From positions 1,758,891-1,822,890 of the forward strand of contig NZ_CP132480.1 in NCBI RefSeq assembly GCF_030770395.1: DNA of 64,000 nucleotides, written 5' to 3'. This DNA comes from Telluria beijingensis (GTDB lineage Bacteria > Pseudomonadota > Gammaproteobacteria > Burkholderiales > Burkholderiaceae_D). The translations under genes were made by a program, and so were the position numbers. Positions 24,318-33,646 of the stretch are shown here, one piece after another; position 1 is the stretch's first letter; the number at the start of each line of letters is the position of its first letter. The notes under the pieces are model-generated. The model was not told the origin of the DNA. It worked only from the letters and a program-made list of their open reading frames with translations, and searched no databases.

Positions 24318-26684
24318 ATGACCAACGACCCTACCCTGGCCGAACCGCAGCCGCGCTGGCGCGGCGCGCTCGACGGCCTGCACGACGGCCACCTGTACGG
24401 CTGGGCCTTCGACAGCCAGCGTCCCGACGCCCGCGTGGTGCTCGAACTGTGCCTGGACGGCGAGCCGTTCGGCAGCGCGGTCGCCGACGTGGCGCGCAGC
24501 GACCTGGCCGGGCGCCTGCCCGGCGCCGCCGACACCTGCCACGGCTTCGTCGCCGACCTGCGCGCCTTCGAGCTGGGGCCGGAAGGCATCCTGAGCGCGC
24601 GCGTGGCCAATACCGACGCCGCGCTGGCCGGCGCCATCGCCCGCACCCAGCCCAAGGCGCCGCCGCGCGCCGCCGCCAGCCGGGTATTCGGCGACGGCGG
24701 CCTGCGCCTGCACGGTTGGGCGCTGGACCCGGCCAGCCCGAAACGCCAGCTGACGGTGCACGCCTACGTGGGCCACGACCGGGTGGCCAGCGCCACCGCC
24801 AGCCTGGAACATGCCGCGCTGCGCTCGCACGAAGTCGGCGCACATGGCTTCACGCTCGACCTTCCGCTGGCGTTGGCCGATGGTCGACCGCACCAGGTGC
24901 GTGTAGTCGACGCCGAGGGCCAGCCTCTGGGCGGCAGCCCGCTGCAGGTGTGCTGCCTGGCGGACGGGATGCGCGCGCTGCTGCCCGACTTGCCGGGCAC
25001 GGCCGCCGACCTGGTGGCAACGTATGAACGCGTGCTGCCGCGCAGCCTCGGCCTGGAGCAGTTCCGCACGTGGGCAGCGCAGTTCGATCCCACGCCGGCC
25101 ACCGCGGACGACGGCCCCGGCGTGGCCCTGGTCGTCGTGGGCGCCGACGGCCCGCTGCTGGACGCCACCCGCGCCGGCGTGGCGGCCCAGACCCACCGCC
25201 AGGTGGCCCTGTTCGAAGCCCGCCGCGACCGCAAGCGCGTCGAACCGTTCGCGGCCCTGCTGGCGCGCGCGCTGGAGTCAGGCTGCGAGTTCGTCGCCTG
25301 CCTGCGCGCCGGCGACGTGCTGGTGCCGCAGGCGCTGGCCTGCGCGCTGGAAGGCTTCGCGCTGCCTGGCGCCGAACTGGTCTACACCGACAGCGAACGC
25401 GGCGGCAAGCCCTGGTTCAAGCCGGCCTGGAACCCCGACTACGCCCTGGCCAGCGACTACCCGCTGGACCTGCTGCTGATCCGCGCCGACGCCGTGCGCG
25501 CGCTGCTGGCGGGCGCCCTGCCGCCGGCCGGGCCGGCGGCGCTGGCGTGGCGCATGCTGGCGCGCGCCTGGCCGCGCGCGGAAGACGCGATCGTCCACGT
25601 GCCGCATGTGCTATGCCGCTGCGAGGCGCCGCTGGACGTGGCCGAACTGGCCCAGCGCCATGCCGCGGCCCAGGCCGCGCTGGCCGAAGTGGAGCCAGGC
25701 GCCGTGCTGGAAGCCGCGCCGCCGATCCCCGGCCTGCCGTTCGCGCCGCGCCGCGCGCGGCGTCCGCTGTCGCCAGCCGAGCGCCAGCTCGGGGTGACCC
25801 TGATGATCCCGACCCGCGACCACGCGGGACTGCTGCGGCGCTGCATCGACACCATCGCGCGCCACACGGCCGACTGGCCGCGGCTCGAGATCATCGTGAT
25901 CGACAACGGTTCGGCGGAACCGGAAACGCTGGCCTATTTCGGCGAGCTGGCGCAACAAGGCGTGAAGGTGCTGGCCATGCCCGGTCCGTTCAACTTCGCC
26001 ACCCTGAACAATGCGGCGGTGGAAGCGGCCAGCGGCGAGATCGTGGGCCTGGTGAACAACGATATCGAGGCCCTGCACGACGGCTGGCTGGACGAGCTGG
26101 TGGGCCAGTTGCTGCGCCCCGGCGTGGGCGCCGTGGGCGCCAAGCTGCTGTGGCCCAACGGCGTGGTGCAGCATGGCGGCGTGCTGCTCGGCCAGGGCGG
26201 CCTGGCCGGGCACTTCGGCAACCGGCTGGCCGACGCCGACCCGGGCGACCATGGCCGCAACCAGCTGGCGCAGCAGGTCAGCGGCGTGACCGCCGCGTGC
26301 CTGCTGCTGCGCAAGCGCGACTACCTGGCGGTGGGCGGCATGGACGAACGCGCGTTCCCGGTCGCCTTCAACGACGTCGACCTGTGCCTCAAGTTGCGCG
26401 CCGCGGGACTGGCGATCACCTGGACCCCGTATGCACGCCTGCTGCACGCCGAATCGGCCAGCCGCGGCAAGGAAGACACGCCGCAGAAGCGCGCGCGCGC
26501 CGGCCGCGAGATGGACCAGCTGCGACGGCGCTGGGGCACGGCCCTGCTGCGCGACCCCGCCTATCACCCAAGCCTGAACCTGGACGTGCTGAGCCAGGCC
26601 TTCGGCGGCCTGGCCCTGCCCCCGCGCGACCGCTCGCCGCGCACGGCGGCGCTGGCCCGCCCCAACGAGGAATACCCGGAATGA
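24318..26684 (+). CDS. Large GT2 glycosyltransferase with tandem N-terminal beta domains
   Basis: The 788-residue product starts at 24318 just after the previous stop. Residues about 15-215 contain two copies of a beta-sandwich-like unit, marked by LYGWAFD (about 26) and LHGWALD (about 131). Residues 265-435 look like a degraded GT2 fold (LRAGDVLVPQAL, LVYTDSER). The active GT2 domain is about 490-740: LMIPTRDHAGLL, IVIDNGS, GLVNNDIE (DxD-type) and FNDVDLCLKLRAAG. This tandem arrangement is known in O-antigen and capsule enzymes. The stop overlaps the next start (ATGA). Confidence 0.88.
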   Translation: MTNDPTLAEPQPRWRGALDGLHDGHLYGWAFDSQRPDARVVLELCLDGEPFGSAVADVARSDLAGRLPGAADTCHGFVADLRAFELGPEGILSARVANTDAALAGAIARTQPKAPPRAAASRVFGDGGLRLHGWALDPASPKRQLTVHAYVGHDRVASATASLEHAALRSHEVGAHGFTLDLPLALADGRPHQVRVVDAEGQPLGGSPLQVCCLADGMRALLPDLPGTAADLVATYERVLPRSLGLEQFRTWAAQFDPTPATADDGPGVALVVVGADGPLLDATRAGVAAQTHRQVALFEARRDRKRVEPFAALLARALESGCEFVACLRAGDVLVPQALACALEGFALPGAELVYTDSERGGKPWFKPAWNPDYALASDYPLDLLLIRADAVRALLAGALPPAGPAALAWRMLARAWPRAEDAIVHVPHVLCRCEAPLDVAELAQRHAAAQAALAEVEPGAVLEAAPPIPGLPFAPRRARRPLSPAERQLGVTLMIPTRDHAGLLRRCIDTIARHTADWPRLEIIVIDNGSAEPETLAYFGELAQQGVKVLAMPGPFNFATLNNAAVEAASGEIVGLVNNDIEALHDGWLDELVGQLLRPGVGAVGAKLLWPNGVVQHGGVLLGQGGLAGHFGNRLADADPGDHGRNQLAQQVSGVTAACLLLRKRDYLAVGGMDERAFPVAFNDVDLCLKLRAAGLAITWTPYARLLHAESASRGKEDTPQKRARAGREMDQLRRRWGTALLRDPAYHPSLNLDVLSQAFGGLALPPRDRSPRTAALARPNEEYPE

Positions 26685-27310
26685 CCGACATCATCACCGC
26701 CGCGCCGCACATCGGTGCGGTACGCCAGCTGCTGCACGTGGGCTGCGGCATGCCCAACCCGAAGCGGCTGCCGGCCTGCTTCCACCGTCCCGGCTGGCGC
26801 GAAGTGCGCTTCGACATCGACCCGCAGGTGAAACCCGACATCGTCGGCAGCATCACCGACCTGTCGATGATTCCTGATGCCAGCATCGACGCCATCTGGT
26901 CGTCGCACAACCTGGAGCACCTGCACCCGTTCGAGGTGCCGGCCGCGCTGGCGGAGTTCCGCCGCGTGCTGAAACCGGACGGCTTCGCATTGGTCACCCT
27001 GCCCGACCTGCGCGCCGTCGCGCGCCACATCGCCTCCGGCGACCTGGCCGCGCCGCTGTACCAGTCGCCGGCCGGCCCGATCGGCGCGCTGGACGTGCTG
27101 TTCGGCCACCAGGCCTCGATCCAGGCCGGCAATGCCTTCATGGCCCACCGCACCGGCTTCACGGCCGACACGCTCGGCGCCGCCCTGGTGGACGCCGGCT
27201 TCGACGAGGTGCGCGTCCACGAAGGCAAATACTGGGACTTGTGGGCGCTGGCCGCCATGCCCGCCATCGATCCGGCGGTGTACGACGAACTGGCCGGCGT
27301 GCTGCAATGA
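26681..27310 (+). CDS. Class I SAM-dependent methyltransferase
   Basis: The 209-residue product has motif I LLHVGCGMP (residues 12-20), an acidic residue after strand two (VRFDIDPQ), and the HNLEHLHPFEVPAALAEFRRVLKPDG segment typical of Methyltransf_11-like enzymes. It probably methylates a sugar or glycan end group. It overlaps both neighbours by 4 bases (ATGA at each end), so it is translationally coupled to the two flanking glycosyltransferases. Confidence 0.87.
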   Translation: MTDIITAAPHIGAVRQLLHVGCGMPNPKRLPACFHRPGWREVRFDIDPQVKPDIVGSITDLSMIPDASIDAIWSSHNLEHLHPFEVPAALAEFRRVLKPDGFALVTLPDLRAVARHIASGDLAAPLYQSPAGPIGALDVLFGHQASIQAGNAFMAHRTGFTADTLGAALVDAGFDEVRVHEGKYWDLWALAAMPAIDPAVYDELAGVLQ

Positions 27311-28509
27311 ACATCCTGTTCATCCACCAGAACTTCCCGGGCCAGTTCGTGCACCTGGCGGCCGACCTGGCGCGCGAGCCGGGCAATAAAGTGGTCGCGC
27401 TGACGATGCGCGCCAACCCGGCTCCGGCCGGCGTGACTGTGCGCCCCTACACCCTGCTGCGCAAACCGGCGTCCGAAGTGCACCCGCTGCTGCGCGAAGA
27501 AGAATCCAAGGTCCTGCGCGCCGAAGCCTGCGCCGCGGCCGCCTTCCAGCTCAAGCGCGAAGGCTTCGTGCCCGATGTGGTCGTCGCCCATCCGGGCTGG
27601 GGCGAAGCCTTGTTCATCAAGGACGTCTTCCCGCAGGCCAAAGTTGTCGTCTATTGCGAGTTCTATTATGCGGCCGAGGGCCAGGACGTGGGCTTCGACC
27701 CCGAGGCGCCGCCAGTCACCTTCGAGCAGCGCTGCCGCCTGCGACTGAGGAACAGCAACAACCTGCTGAGCATGGAGCTGGCCGACGCCGCCATCGCACC
27801 GACCGAATGGCAGAAGAGCACCTATCCGGCCTGGGCCCGCGACAAGATCACCGTAATCCACGACGGCATCGACCTGGAGCGCGTGCGCTACAACCCGGCG
27901 GCCACCCTGACCCTGTCTGGCCCGCGCGGCCAGCACGGCTTCGCCGCCGGCGATGAGGTGCTGAGCTATGTGGCGCGCAATCTCGAACCGGTGCGCGGCT
28001 TCCACATCTTCATGCGCACCCTGCCGGAGGTATTGCGCCGGCGGCCGAAGGCCCAGGTGATCGTGGTGGGCGGGAACGAGGTGAGCTATGGCCACCATCC
28101 GGAAGGCGGCGGCAGCTGGAAAGACCGGCTGCTGGCCGAGGTAGGCGCCGATCTGGACCTGTCGCGCGTCCACTTCGTCGGCAAGGTGCCCTACCAGGCC
28201 TACCTGAACCTGCTGAGCATCAGCCGCGTGCATCCCTACTGGACGACGCCGTTCGTGCTGTCGTGGTCGTTCCTGGAAGCGGCCGCCAGCGGCGTGCCCT
28301 TGATTGCTTCGGATACCCAGCCGGTGCGCGAATTCGTCGACATGGTCGGCGCCACCACGGTGCCGTTCTTCGACCGCGCCGGTTTTGCCGACCGGCTGGG
28401 AGAAAAGCTGGCGCAGCCGGTGGCGCGAACGGCCGCGCCGCGGCCGCTGCCGCACATCGCGCTGGCGGACTGCCTGCGGCGCCAGAAGGCGCTGCTGCGC
28501 TCGGTCTAG
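27307..28509 (+). CDS. GT4 family glycosyltransferase
   Basis: The 400-residue product starts at 27307 (MNILFIHQNFPGQFVHLAADLA), overlapping the methyltransferase stop. The GT-B fold is visible: an N-terminal domain with VVAHPGWGEALF and VIHDGIDLERVRY at the domain junction, then a C-terminal domain with VLSYVARNLEPVRGFH and a nucleotide-sugar binding region ending SWSFLEAAASGVPLIASDTQPVREF. This is the E-x7-E region typical of retaining GT4 enzymes. The sugar donor cannot be told from sequence. Confidence 0.9.
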   Translation: MNILFIHQNFPGQFVHLAADLAREPGNKVVALTMRANPAPAGVTVRPYTLLRKPASEVHPLLREEESKVLRAEACAAAAFQLKREGFVPDVVVAHPGWGEALFIKDVFPQAKVVVYCEFYYAAEGQDVGFDPEAPPVTFEQRCRLRLRNSNNLLSMELADAAIAPTEWQKSTYPAWARDKITVIHDGIDLERVRYNPAATLTLSGPRGQHGFAAGDEVLSYVARNLEPVRGFHIFMRTLPEVLRRRPKAQVIVVGGNEVSYGHHPEGGGSWKDRLLAEVGADLDLSRVHFVGKVPYQAYLNLLSISRVHPYWTTPFVLSWSFLEAAASGVPLIASDTQPVREFVDMVGATTVPFFDRAGFADRLGEKLAQPVARTAAPRPLPHIALADCLRRQKALLRSV

Positions 28510-28549
28510 CGCATCGACATCATAAAAAAATAAACACTACGGAAAAGCA

Positions 28550-29896
28550 ATGAAAGTCACCATTTTTGGCACAGGATATGTCGGTCTCGTGACCGGCGCC
28601 TGCCTGGCCGATGTCGGCCACCAGGTCATGTGCGTCGACATCGACGCCGGCAAGGTCGAGCGCCTGCAGCAAGGGATCATCCCCATCTACGAACCGGGCC
28701 TGGAAGCCCTCGTGCGCGAGAATGCTGGCCAGGGCCGCCTGCAGTTCACGACCTCGGCGCAGGAAGGCGCCGTCTTCGGCACGATCCAGATCATCGCGGT
28801 CGGCACGCCACCCGACGAAGACGGCTCGGCCGACCTGCAATATGTGCTGGCGGTGGCCGACAGCATCGGCCGGCACATGCCGGCCGACCGCATCGTGGTC
28901 GACAAGTCGACCGTCCCGGTCGGCACCGCCGACAAGGTGAAGGCGCGCATCCAGGCGGCCCTCGACGCACGCGGCGTCGACTTCGGCTTCGACGTGGTAT
29001 CGAACCCCGAATTCCTGAAAGAAGGCGCGGCGGTCGCCGACTGCATGCGGCCGGACCGCATCGTGATCGGCACGTCCAGCGCCAGCGTCGAACAGACGAT
29101 GCGCGAGCTGTACGCGCCGTTCAACCGCAACCACGAGCGCATCATCGTGATGGACGTGCGCTCGGCCGAACTGGCCAAGTACGCGGCCAATGCCATGCTG
29201 GCCACCAAAATCAGCTTCATGAACGAGCTGGCCAATATCGCCGAACGCCTGGGCGCCGACATCGAGAACGTGCGCCACGGGATCGGCTCGGACCCGCGCA
29301 TCGGCTACCACTTCATCTATGCCGGCTGCGGCTACGGCGGCTCGTGCTTCCCGAAGGACGTGCAGGCGCTGGCCCGCACCGCGGCCGAAGTGGGCTACGA
29401 CGCCTCCCTGCTGGGCGCCGTGGAAGCAGTCAATCGGCGCCAGAAGCAGCAGCTGTTCAAGCGCATCTGCGACCACTTCGGCGGCGAGGACAAGCTGGCC
29501 GGCCTGACCTTCGCCCTGTGGGGCCTGGCGTTCAAGCCGAACACCGACGATATGCGCGCCGCCCCGAGCCGTACGCTGATGGAAGCGTTGTGGAAAGCCG
29601 GCGCGCGGGTCCAGGCCTTCGACCCGGAATCGATGGAAGAGACCCAGCATATCTATGGCTACCGGGACGACCTGGCACTGATGGGCACCAAGGAAGCGGT
29701 ATTGCGCGGCGCCGACGCGCTCGTGATCTGCACCGAATGGAAAGCCTTCCGGGTGCCGGACTTCGAAGCGCTCGGCATGCTGAAAAATCAGCTGATCTTC
29801 GATGGCCGCAACCTGTACGACCCGGTACAGATGGCGCAGAAGGGCTGGACCTATTATGGCGTCGGGCGCGGCGAGTCTTGTGTCAAGATCGCATAA
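28550..29896 (+). CDS. ugd: UDP-glucose 6-dehydrogenase
   Basis: This makes UDP-glucuronate from UDP-glucose with two NAD+. The 448-residue product has the N-terminal NAD motif [20 protein letters not shown], the central helix region [22 protein letters not shown], the catalytic Cys266 in [10 protein letters not shown], and a C-terminal domain with [18 protein letters not shown]. Length fits the family. It lies 40 bases after the GT4 gene and continues the same strand. It can supply UDP-GlcA to the glycosyltransferases around it. Confidence 0.96.
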   Translation: MKVTIFGTGYVGLVTGACLADVGHQVMCVDIDAGKVERLQQGIIPIYEPGLEALVRENAGQGRLQFTTSAQEGAVFGTIQIIAVGTPPDEDGSADLQYVLAVADSIGRHMPADRIVVDKSTVPVGTADKVKARIQAALDARGVDFGFDVVSNPEFLKEGAAVADCMRPDRIVIGTSSASVEQTMRELYAPFNRNHERIIVMDVRSAELAKYAANAMLATKISFMNELANIAERLGADIENVRHGIGSDPRIGYHFIYAGCGYGGSCFPKDVQALARTAAEVGYDASLLGAVEAVNRRQKQQLFKRICDHFGGEDKLAGLTFALWGLAFKPNTDDMRAAPSRTLMEALWKAGARVQAFDPESMEETQHIYGYRDDLALMGTKEAVLRGADALVICTEWKAFRVPDFEALGMLKNQLIFDGRNLYDPVQMAQKGWTYYGVGRGESCVKIA

Positions 29897-29956
29897 GCGT
29901 CAGGCTCTGCCATTGGACTGCATACCGTTGTCAAAAAAATCTTTGAAGAGAACCAC

Positions 29957-32125
29957 GTGAAAATCATCTGTGTGACCGGCGCTCCCGGTTCCGACGTCGA
30001 CAAGGTCGCCGACATCTTCTTCGCGGCAGGCGTGGCGCCCGCCCTGCCCCTGCGCCAGGATGCCTCGTTCACCCTGGCCGGCTGGCACGACAAAGTGATC
30101 GCCACCGCCGGCAAGGCAGGACCGGTGCAGCAGCCGGGCCGCTTCTGGGAACAGTTCGCGACCAATCTGTTCATGGAAAACATGCAGCAGCCGCAATGGG
30201 CCTGGACCGACCCGCGCAGCGTGTGGCTGCTGGATTTCTGGCAGCAGTTCGAGCCCAACCTGCATTTCGTGCTGGTCTACACCTCGCCCCAGCGCGCGCT
30301 GGCCGAAGCGCTGGCCGCCGCGCAAGAGCATGGCGCCGACACGGCGACCATGATGGCGGCCTGGGCGGCCCACCAGCAGGAAATCCTGCGTTTCCACCAC
30401 CGCAACCCGGCGCGCACGATCCTCGTGGATGCGGCGGAATGCATCGCCGCCCCGGCCGCGCTGCTCGATGCCTGCGCGGCGCGCTGGAACCTGGATCTGG
30501 CGCCGGCCGAGGCGGCACTCACGGCATCGGACACGGCCGCGCCACTGGTCGGCTACCTGGCCGAGCAGCTGCGCCAGACCCAGCCCGAGCTGCAGGCGCT
30601 GCAGCAGGAACTGGAAGCGTCGCTGCACGCGCTGCTGCCGGAACCGGTCGCCGGCGCCGCGGCGCCCGAGCTGTTCGCGGCGGTGGAAGATTATCGCGGG
30701 CTGCGCACGGTGGCAGCGCAGGCGGAGGCGGCGCTGCGCAATGCCGCAGCGCAGGTCGAGGTGATGAACGAACAGGTGGCGCTGCACGAGAAATCGATCG
30801 CGGCGCTGACGGCGGCGCTCGACGCCGCCCAGGCGGACAAGTCGGCGCAGATCGAGAAAGCCGAAGCGTTGGCCACGTTGGCGGCGACCCGCCAGGAACT
30901 CGATACGGCGCGCCAGGGCATCAAGCGCCTGGAAGACGAGCAGCGGGTCCAGAACAACCGGCGGCGCGAAGACGAACAGCGAGCGCAAGCGGCCCAAGCG
31001 GCGGACAGCGCGGCCCGGGAGGCGCAACAGGAAAACGAACTGCTGCTGGTGCAACTGCATCAGGTGCAGGAAGAACTCGAGCACTACTTCCTGGAACACA
31101 AGAGCGCGATCAAGCAGATCGAGGAAGCCGGCCTGCGCTGGCAGCGCATGCTGGAGCGTAATCCGGATTATTGCGATTATCGCGCGCTGGAATTGCTGGA
31201 CGCCGACCAGGCCGGCCAGCGGACCAGCTGGCGTTTCAGCGACCTGAACGCCGGCGGCCGCGCCTATCCCGAACTGCGCTTCGATATCGTGACCGACAGC
31301 GGTAAGGCTGAGTTCGCCTTTGCGCGCGACGGCAAGGCGCCCGCCGCGCCGCAAGCCCTGGACGCCCTGAGCAGCGCCGAGTGGCTGCTGCTGCCGACGC
31401 TGTCCCGCGTGCTCGGTGAGGCCTTGCAGGCCCCGGCCGGCAGCCTGGCCCAGCTGGACCAGGGGCGGCGCGCGGCGCTGGGCGCCGCACTGGCAAGCCA
31501 GGCGCAGGCGATCGCCGCCGCGCCGGCCGCGCTCCGCTTCGACCGCGTCAGCCTGAAGCGCGAGCAGGTGAACCCGGACTACGAACACCTGTGGCTGCAG
31601 CTCGGCAACCTGAGCCTGGGTGTGAAGCGCTGGGGCAATGTCGACTTCCGCGTGTCGTGCGCCAACGTCCGTCCCGGCCAGTTTGGCGCCCACCCCAAGC
31701 TCGAGTTCCCGAGCGACAGCGGCGCCGCCCTGCTGGAGAGCTGGTTCGCGGAATCGTTCGACGATTTCGGCGACAAGCTCGAGCTGCGCTTCGCGCTGCC
31801 CGAGGCGATGGACATGAGTGTGTGGGAAAAACTGAACCAGGCCGACCGCGCGCTGCTGAGGGCCCTGGTCGCCAGGCTGCCGCTGATGCTGGCGCGCCTG
31901 GACGATGGCCAGGCCAGACTGTCGCGCCCCCTCGCCGACTGGCAACAGCTGGCCGGCGCCGTGCAGTCGATCGTGACCGCGCGCACCGCCGTGGCCGCGC
32001 CGGCCCCGCTGCCGGCCGCCGCGCCACTCGGCTCGCCTGCCCTGCCGCAGGCCGGCGAAGCGAGCAACGCAAGTCACGCAAACAACGCACATAACGCGAG
32101 CATGATCCAGAAAGGGTTCATCTGA
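29957..32125 (+). CDS. Sulfotransferase-like N-domain, coiled coil and unknown C-domain
   Basis: The 722-residue product starts at GTG. Its N-terminus (VTGAPGSDVDKVADIF, residues 5-20) resembles the P-loop-like PAPS site of sulfotransferases, and FVLVYTSPQRALAEAL (about 109-124) could be the 3'-phosphate segment. The usual Arg/Ser pattern is incomplete, so activity is doubtful. Residues about 185-395 are a long coiled coil rich in Ala, Gln and Glu. The C-terminal 320 residues form a domain I cannot name. The tail is Ala/Asn-rich. Its stop overlaps the start of the next coiled-coil gene (TGATG), suggesting a pair. Confidence 0.6.
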   Translation: MKIICVTGAPGSDVDKVADIFFAAGVAPALPLRQDASFTLAGWHDKVIATAGKAGPVQQPGRFWEQFATNLFMENMQQPQWAWTDPRSVWLLDFWQQFEPNLHFVLVYTSPQRALAEALAAAQEHGADTATMMAAWAAHQQEILRFHHRNPARTILVDAAECIAAPAALLDACAARWNLDLAPAEAALTASDTAAPLVGYLAEQLRQTQPELQALQQELEASLHALLPEPVAGAAAPELFAAVEDYRGLRTVAAQAEAALRNAAAQVEVMNEQVALHEKSIAALTAALDAAQADKSAQIEKAEALATLAATRQELDTARQGIKRLEDEQRVQNNRRREDEQRAQAAQAADSAAREAQQENELLLVQLHQVQEELEHYFLEHKSAIKQIEEAGLRWQRMLERNPDYCDYRALELLDADQAGQRTSWRFSDLNAGGRAYPELRFDIVTDSGKAEFAFARDGKAPAAPQALDALSSAEWLLLPTLSRVLGEALQAPAGSLAQLDQGRRAALGAALASQAQAIAAAPAALRFDRVSLKREQVNPDYEHLWLQLGNLSLGVKRWGNVDFRVSCANVRPGQFGAHPKLEFPSDSGAALLESWFAESFDDFGDKLELRFALPEAMDMSVWEKLNQADRALLRALVARLPLMLARLDDGQARLSRPLADWQQLAGAVQSIVTARTAVAAPAPLPAAAPLGSPALPQAGEASNASHANNAHNASMIQKGFI

Positions 32126-33642
32126 TGAATCACGCCGCCAACCTGGATACCGCGACCATCGTCGCCAGCCTGCGCCAGATCATGCCGCCCACGGCCTTGA
32201 TCGACGTCGGCATCGGCCGGGGAACCGGCGCCATGCATCGGTGGCGCGGCTGGGACGTGCCGGCCGCCTGGCTGGTGGATGCCGAGTCCGCGCAGCTTGC
32301 CTGGACCGAGCCACTGGCCGCCACGCATCCGGGATGGCGGGTCCATGTGGCCACGCTGGCCGAAGCGGACGGCCAGGCGCCTTGCTACCGCGCTTCGAAC
32401 CCCGCCGAAAGCGGCTTGGTCGAGCCGGGCAAGCTGGCCGCCCTGTGGCCCAATCTGCGCGAAGAAGAACGCGCCGAGCGACCGGTGACGCGCCTGGATA
32501 CGCTGCTAGCCGGCGACGGCGACCTGCCGGACGGCGCGGACTGGTGGCTGCTGGTCGACTGCCTGCCGGCCCAACGCGTGCTGCAGGGAGCAACCGACAC
32601 GCTGGAACGCTGCAGCGTGCTATGGCTGCGGACCTTGCTGCGGCCGTTGCCGAACCACGAAGCAGGGTCCACGCTGGAGGAATTACGGGGCTTCCTGGCG
32701 CCGCTGGGCTTTCGCTGCGTGCAGGTTAGCGAAGACAATCACCCGGCGCTGGGCGATGCGCTGTTCGTACGCGACTGGGCGCGGCAGCTGCAGCCGGTCA
32801 TCGCCGAACTGCGTGAACGCACTGCGCAGGCGGCGCGACAGAACGAGGACCTGCATCAGCGGCTGGCGGCGCAGGAAGCGGCGGCGCAGGCCAATGCCGG
32901 GCAACGCGATGCGCAAGCCACGCTGGCAAGCGAGACGCAGGCGAAACTCGACGCGGTGGTGAAAGAGAACACCGGGCTGGCGGCCAGGCTGGCAGCCGCG
33001 GAAACGGTGAAGCTGGAGCTGGCCGGGCATGCGGACACATTGCAGAAAAAGCTGGACCAGCTGACGGCGGAGCGCGATGCGCAGGCGAAGCTGGCCGGCG
33101 AACGCGCGGCTGAATTGTCCCGACTCGCCGAAGAGCGCGACAAATTGGGCAAGCAGCAGGCGACGACGGTTGGCGAACTCGAACGGCTTGGCAACGACAA
33201 CAAGAAAATGGCGGGCGAGCTCGACAACGTGGGTAACGAGCACAAGAAGGCGGTTGCCGAGCTTGGCAAACTCAAGGACGAGCATCAAAAGTCGGTAGCC
33301 GAGTTCGACAAGCTCAGCGCCGAGCATAAGAAGGCAGTGAGCGAACTCGAGAAGATCGGCAACGAGCGCAAGAAGACGGTTGGCGAACTCGAGAAGATAA
33401 CCAGCGAGCACAAGAAAGCGCTGGCCGAACTCGACAAGCTGGGCAAGGACCACGACAAGTCGAGCAAGGACCATCAGGCCGTCAAGTCCGACCTCCAGGC
33501 CAGGGACGCCACGATCGCCAGCCTCAACGAGCGCATCGGCGAACAGGATCAGCGCGAACGACAACTGGTCGAAGAAATCGTCCGCGCCGAGGCGCAGATC
33601 GAACTGATCAAGGATTTGCTGCTGCGCGAGGGCGGCCTGTGA
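32125..33642 (+). CDS. Degenerate FkbM-like domain with long repeat coiled coil
   Basis: The 505-residue product has an N-terminal domain (about 1-215) with the layout of FkbM methyltransferases: LIDVGIGRG near residue 28, LVDAE, TRLDTLL, and VDCLPAQRVLQGATDTLERC in place of the usual acidic metal/SAM segment. Key residues look altered. Residues about 220-500 form one long coiled coil, including seven 14-residue repeats. Together this resembles the plan of O-antigen chain-length scaffolds such as WbdD (methyltransferase plus coiled-coil ruler), though no kinase domain is present. It may be a scaffold for the glycosyltransferases. It overlaps the previous gene by one base. Confidence 0.6.
   Translation: MNHAANLDTATIVASLRQIMPPTALIDVGIGRGTGAMHRWRGWDVPAAWLVDAESAQLAWTEPLAATHPGWRVHVATLAEADGQAPCYRASNPAESGLVEPGKLAALWPNLREEERAERPVTRLDTLLAGDGDLPDGADWWLLVDCLPAQRVLQGATDTLERCSVLWLRTLLRPLPNHEAGSTLEELRGFLAPLGFRCVQVSEDNHPALGDALFVRDWARQLQPVIAELRERTAQAARQNEDLHQRLAAQEAAAQANAGQRDAQATLASETQAKLDAVVKENTGLAARLAAAETVKLELAGHADTLQKKLDQLTAERDAQAKLAGERAAELSRLAEERDKLGKQQATTVGELERLGNDNKKMAGELDNVGNEHKKAVAELGKLKDEHQKSVAEFDKLSAEHKKAVSELEKIGNERKKTVGELEKITSEHKKALAELDKLGKDHDKSSKDHQAVKSDLQARDATIASLNERIGEQDQRERQLVEEIVRAEAQIELIKDLLLREGGL
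33169..33462 (+). repeat. Seven tandem 42-base units coding 14-residue coiled-coil repeats
   Basis: Seven consecutive units of 42 bases code for variants of V-x-E-L-x-K-L-x-x-E-H-K-K-x (for example VAEFDKLSAEHKKA and VGELEKITSEHKKA). Units differ at several codons, so the array is old enough to have diverged. Fourteen residues equal two heptads, so adding or losing a unit would change coiled-coil length without breaking register. Confidence 0.85.
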
Positions 33643-33646
33643 CGAC

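Noticed and set aside
26416..28455. 679-residue minus-strand reading frame opposite two glycosyltransferases and a methyltransferase
   Set aside because: It is an antisense shadow of coupled genes with clear catalytic motifs.
33169..33462. Tandem repeats considered as a CRISPR array
   Set aside because: The units are 42 bases, directly adjacent without spacers, in frame and coding for a coiled coil.
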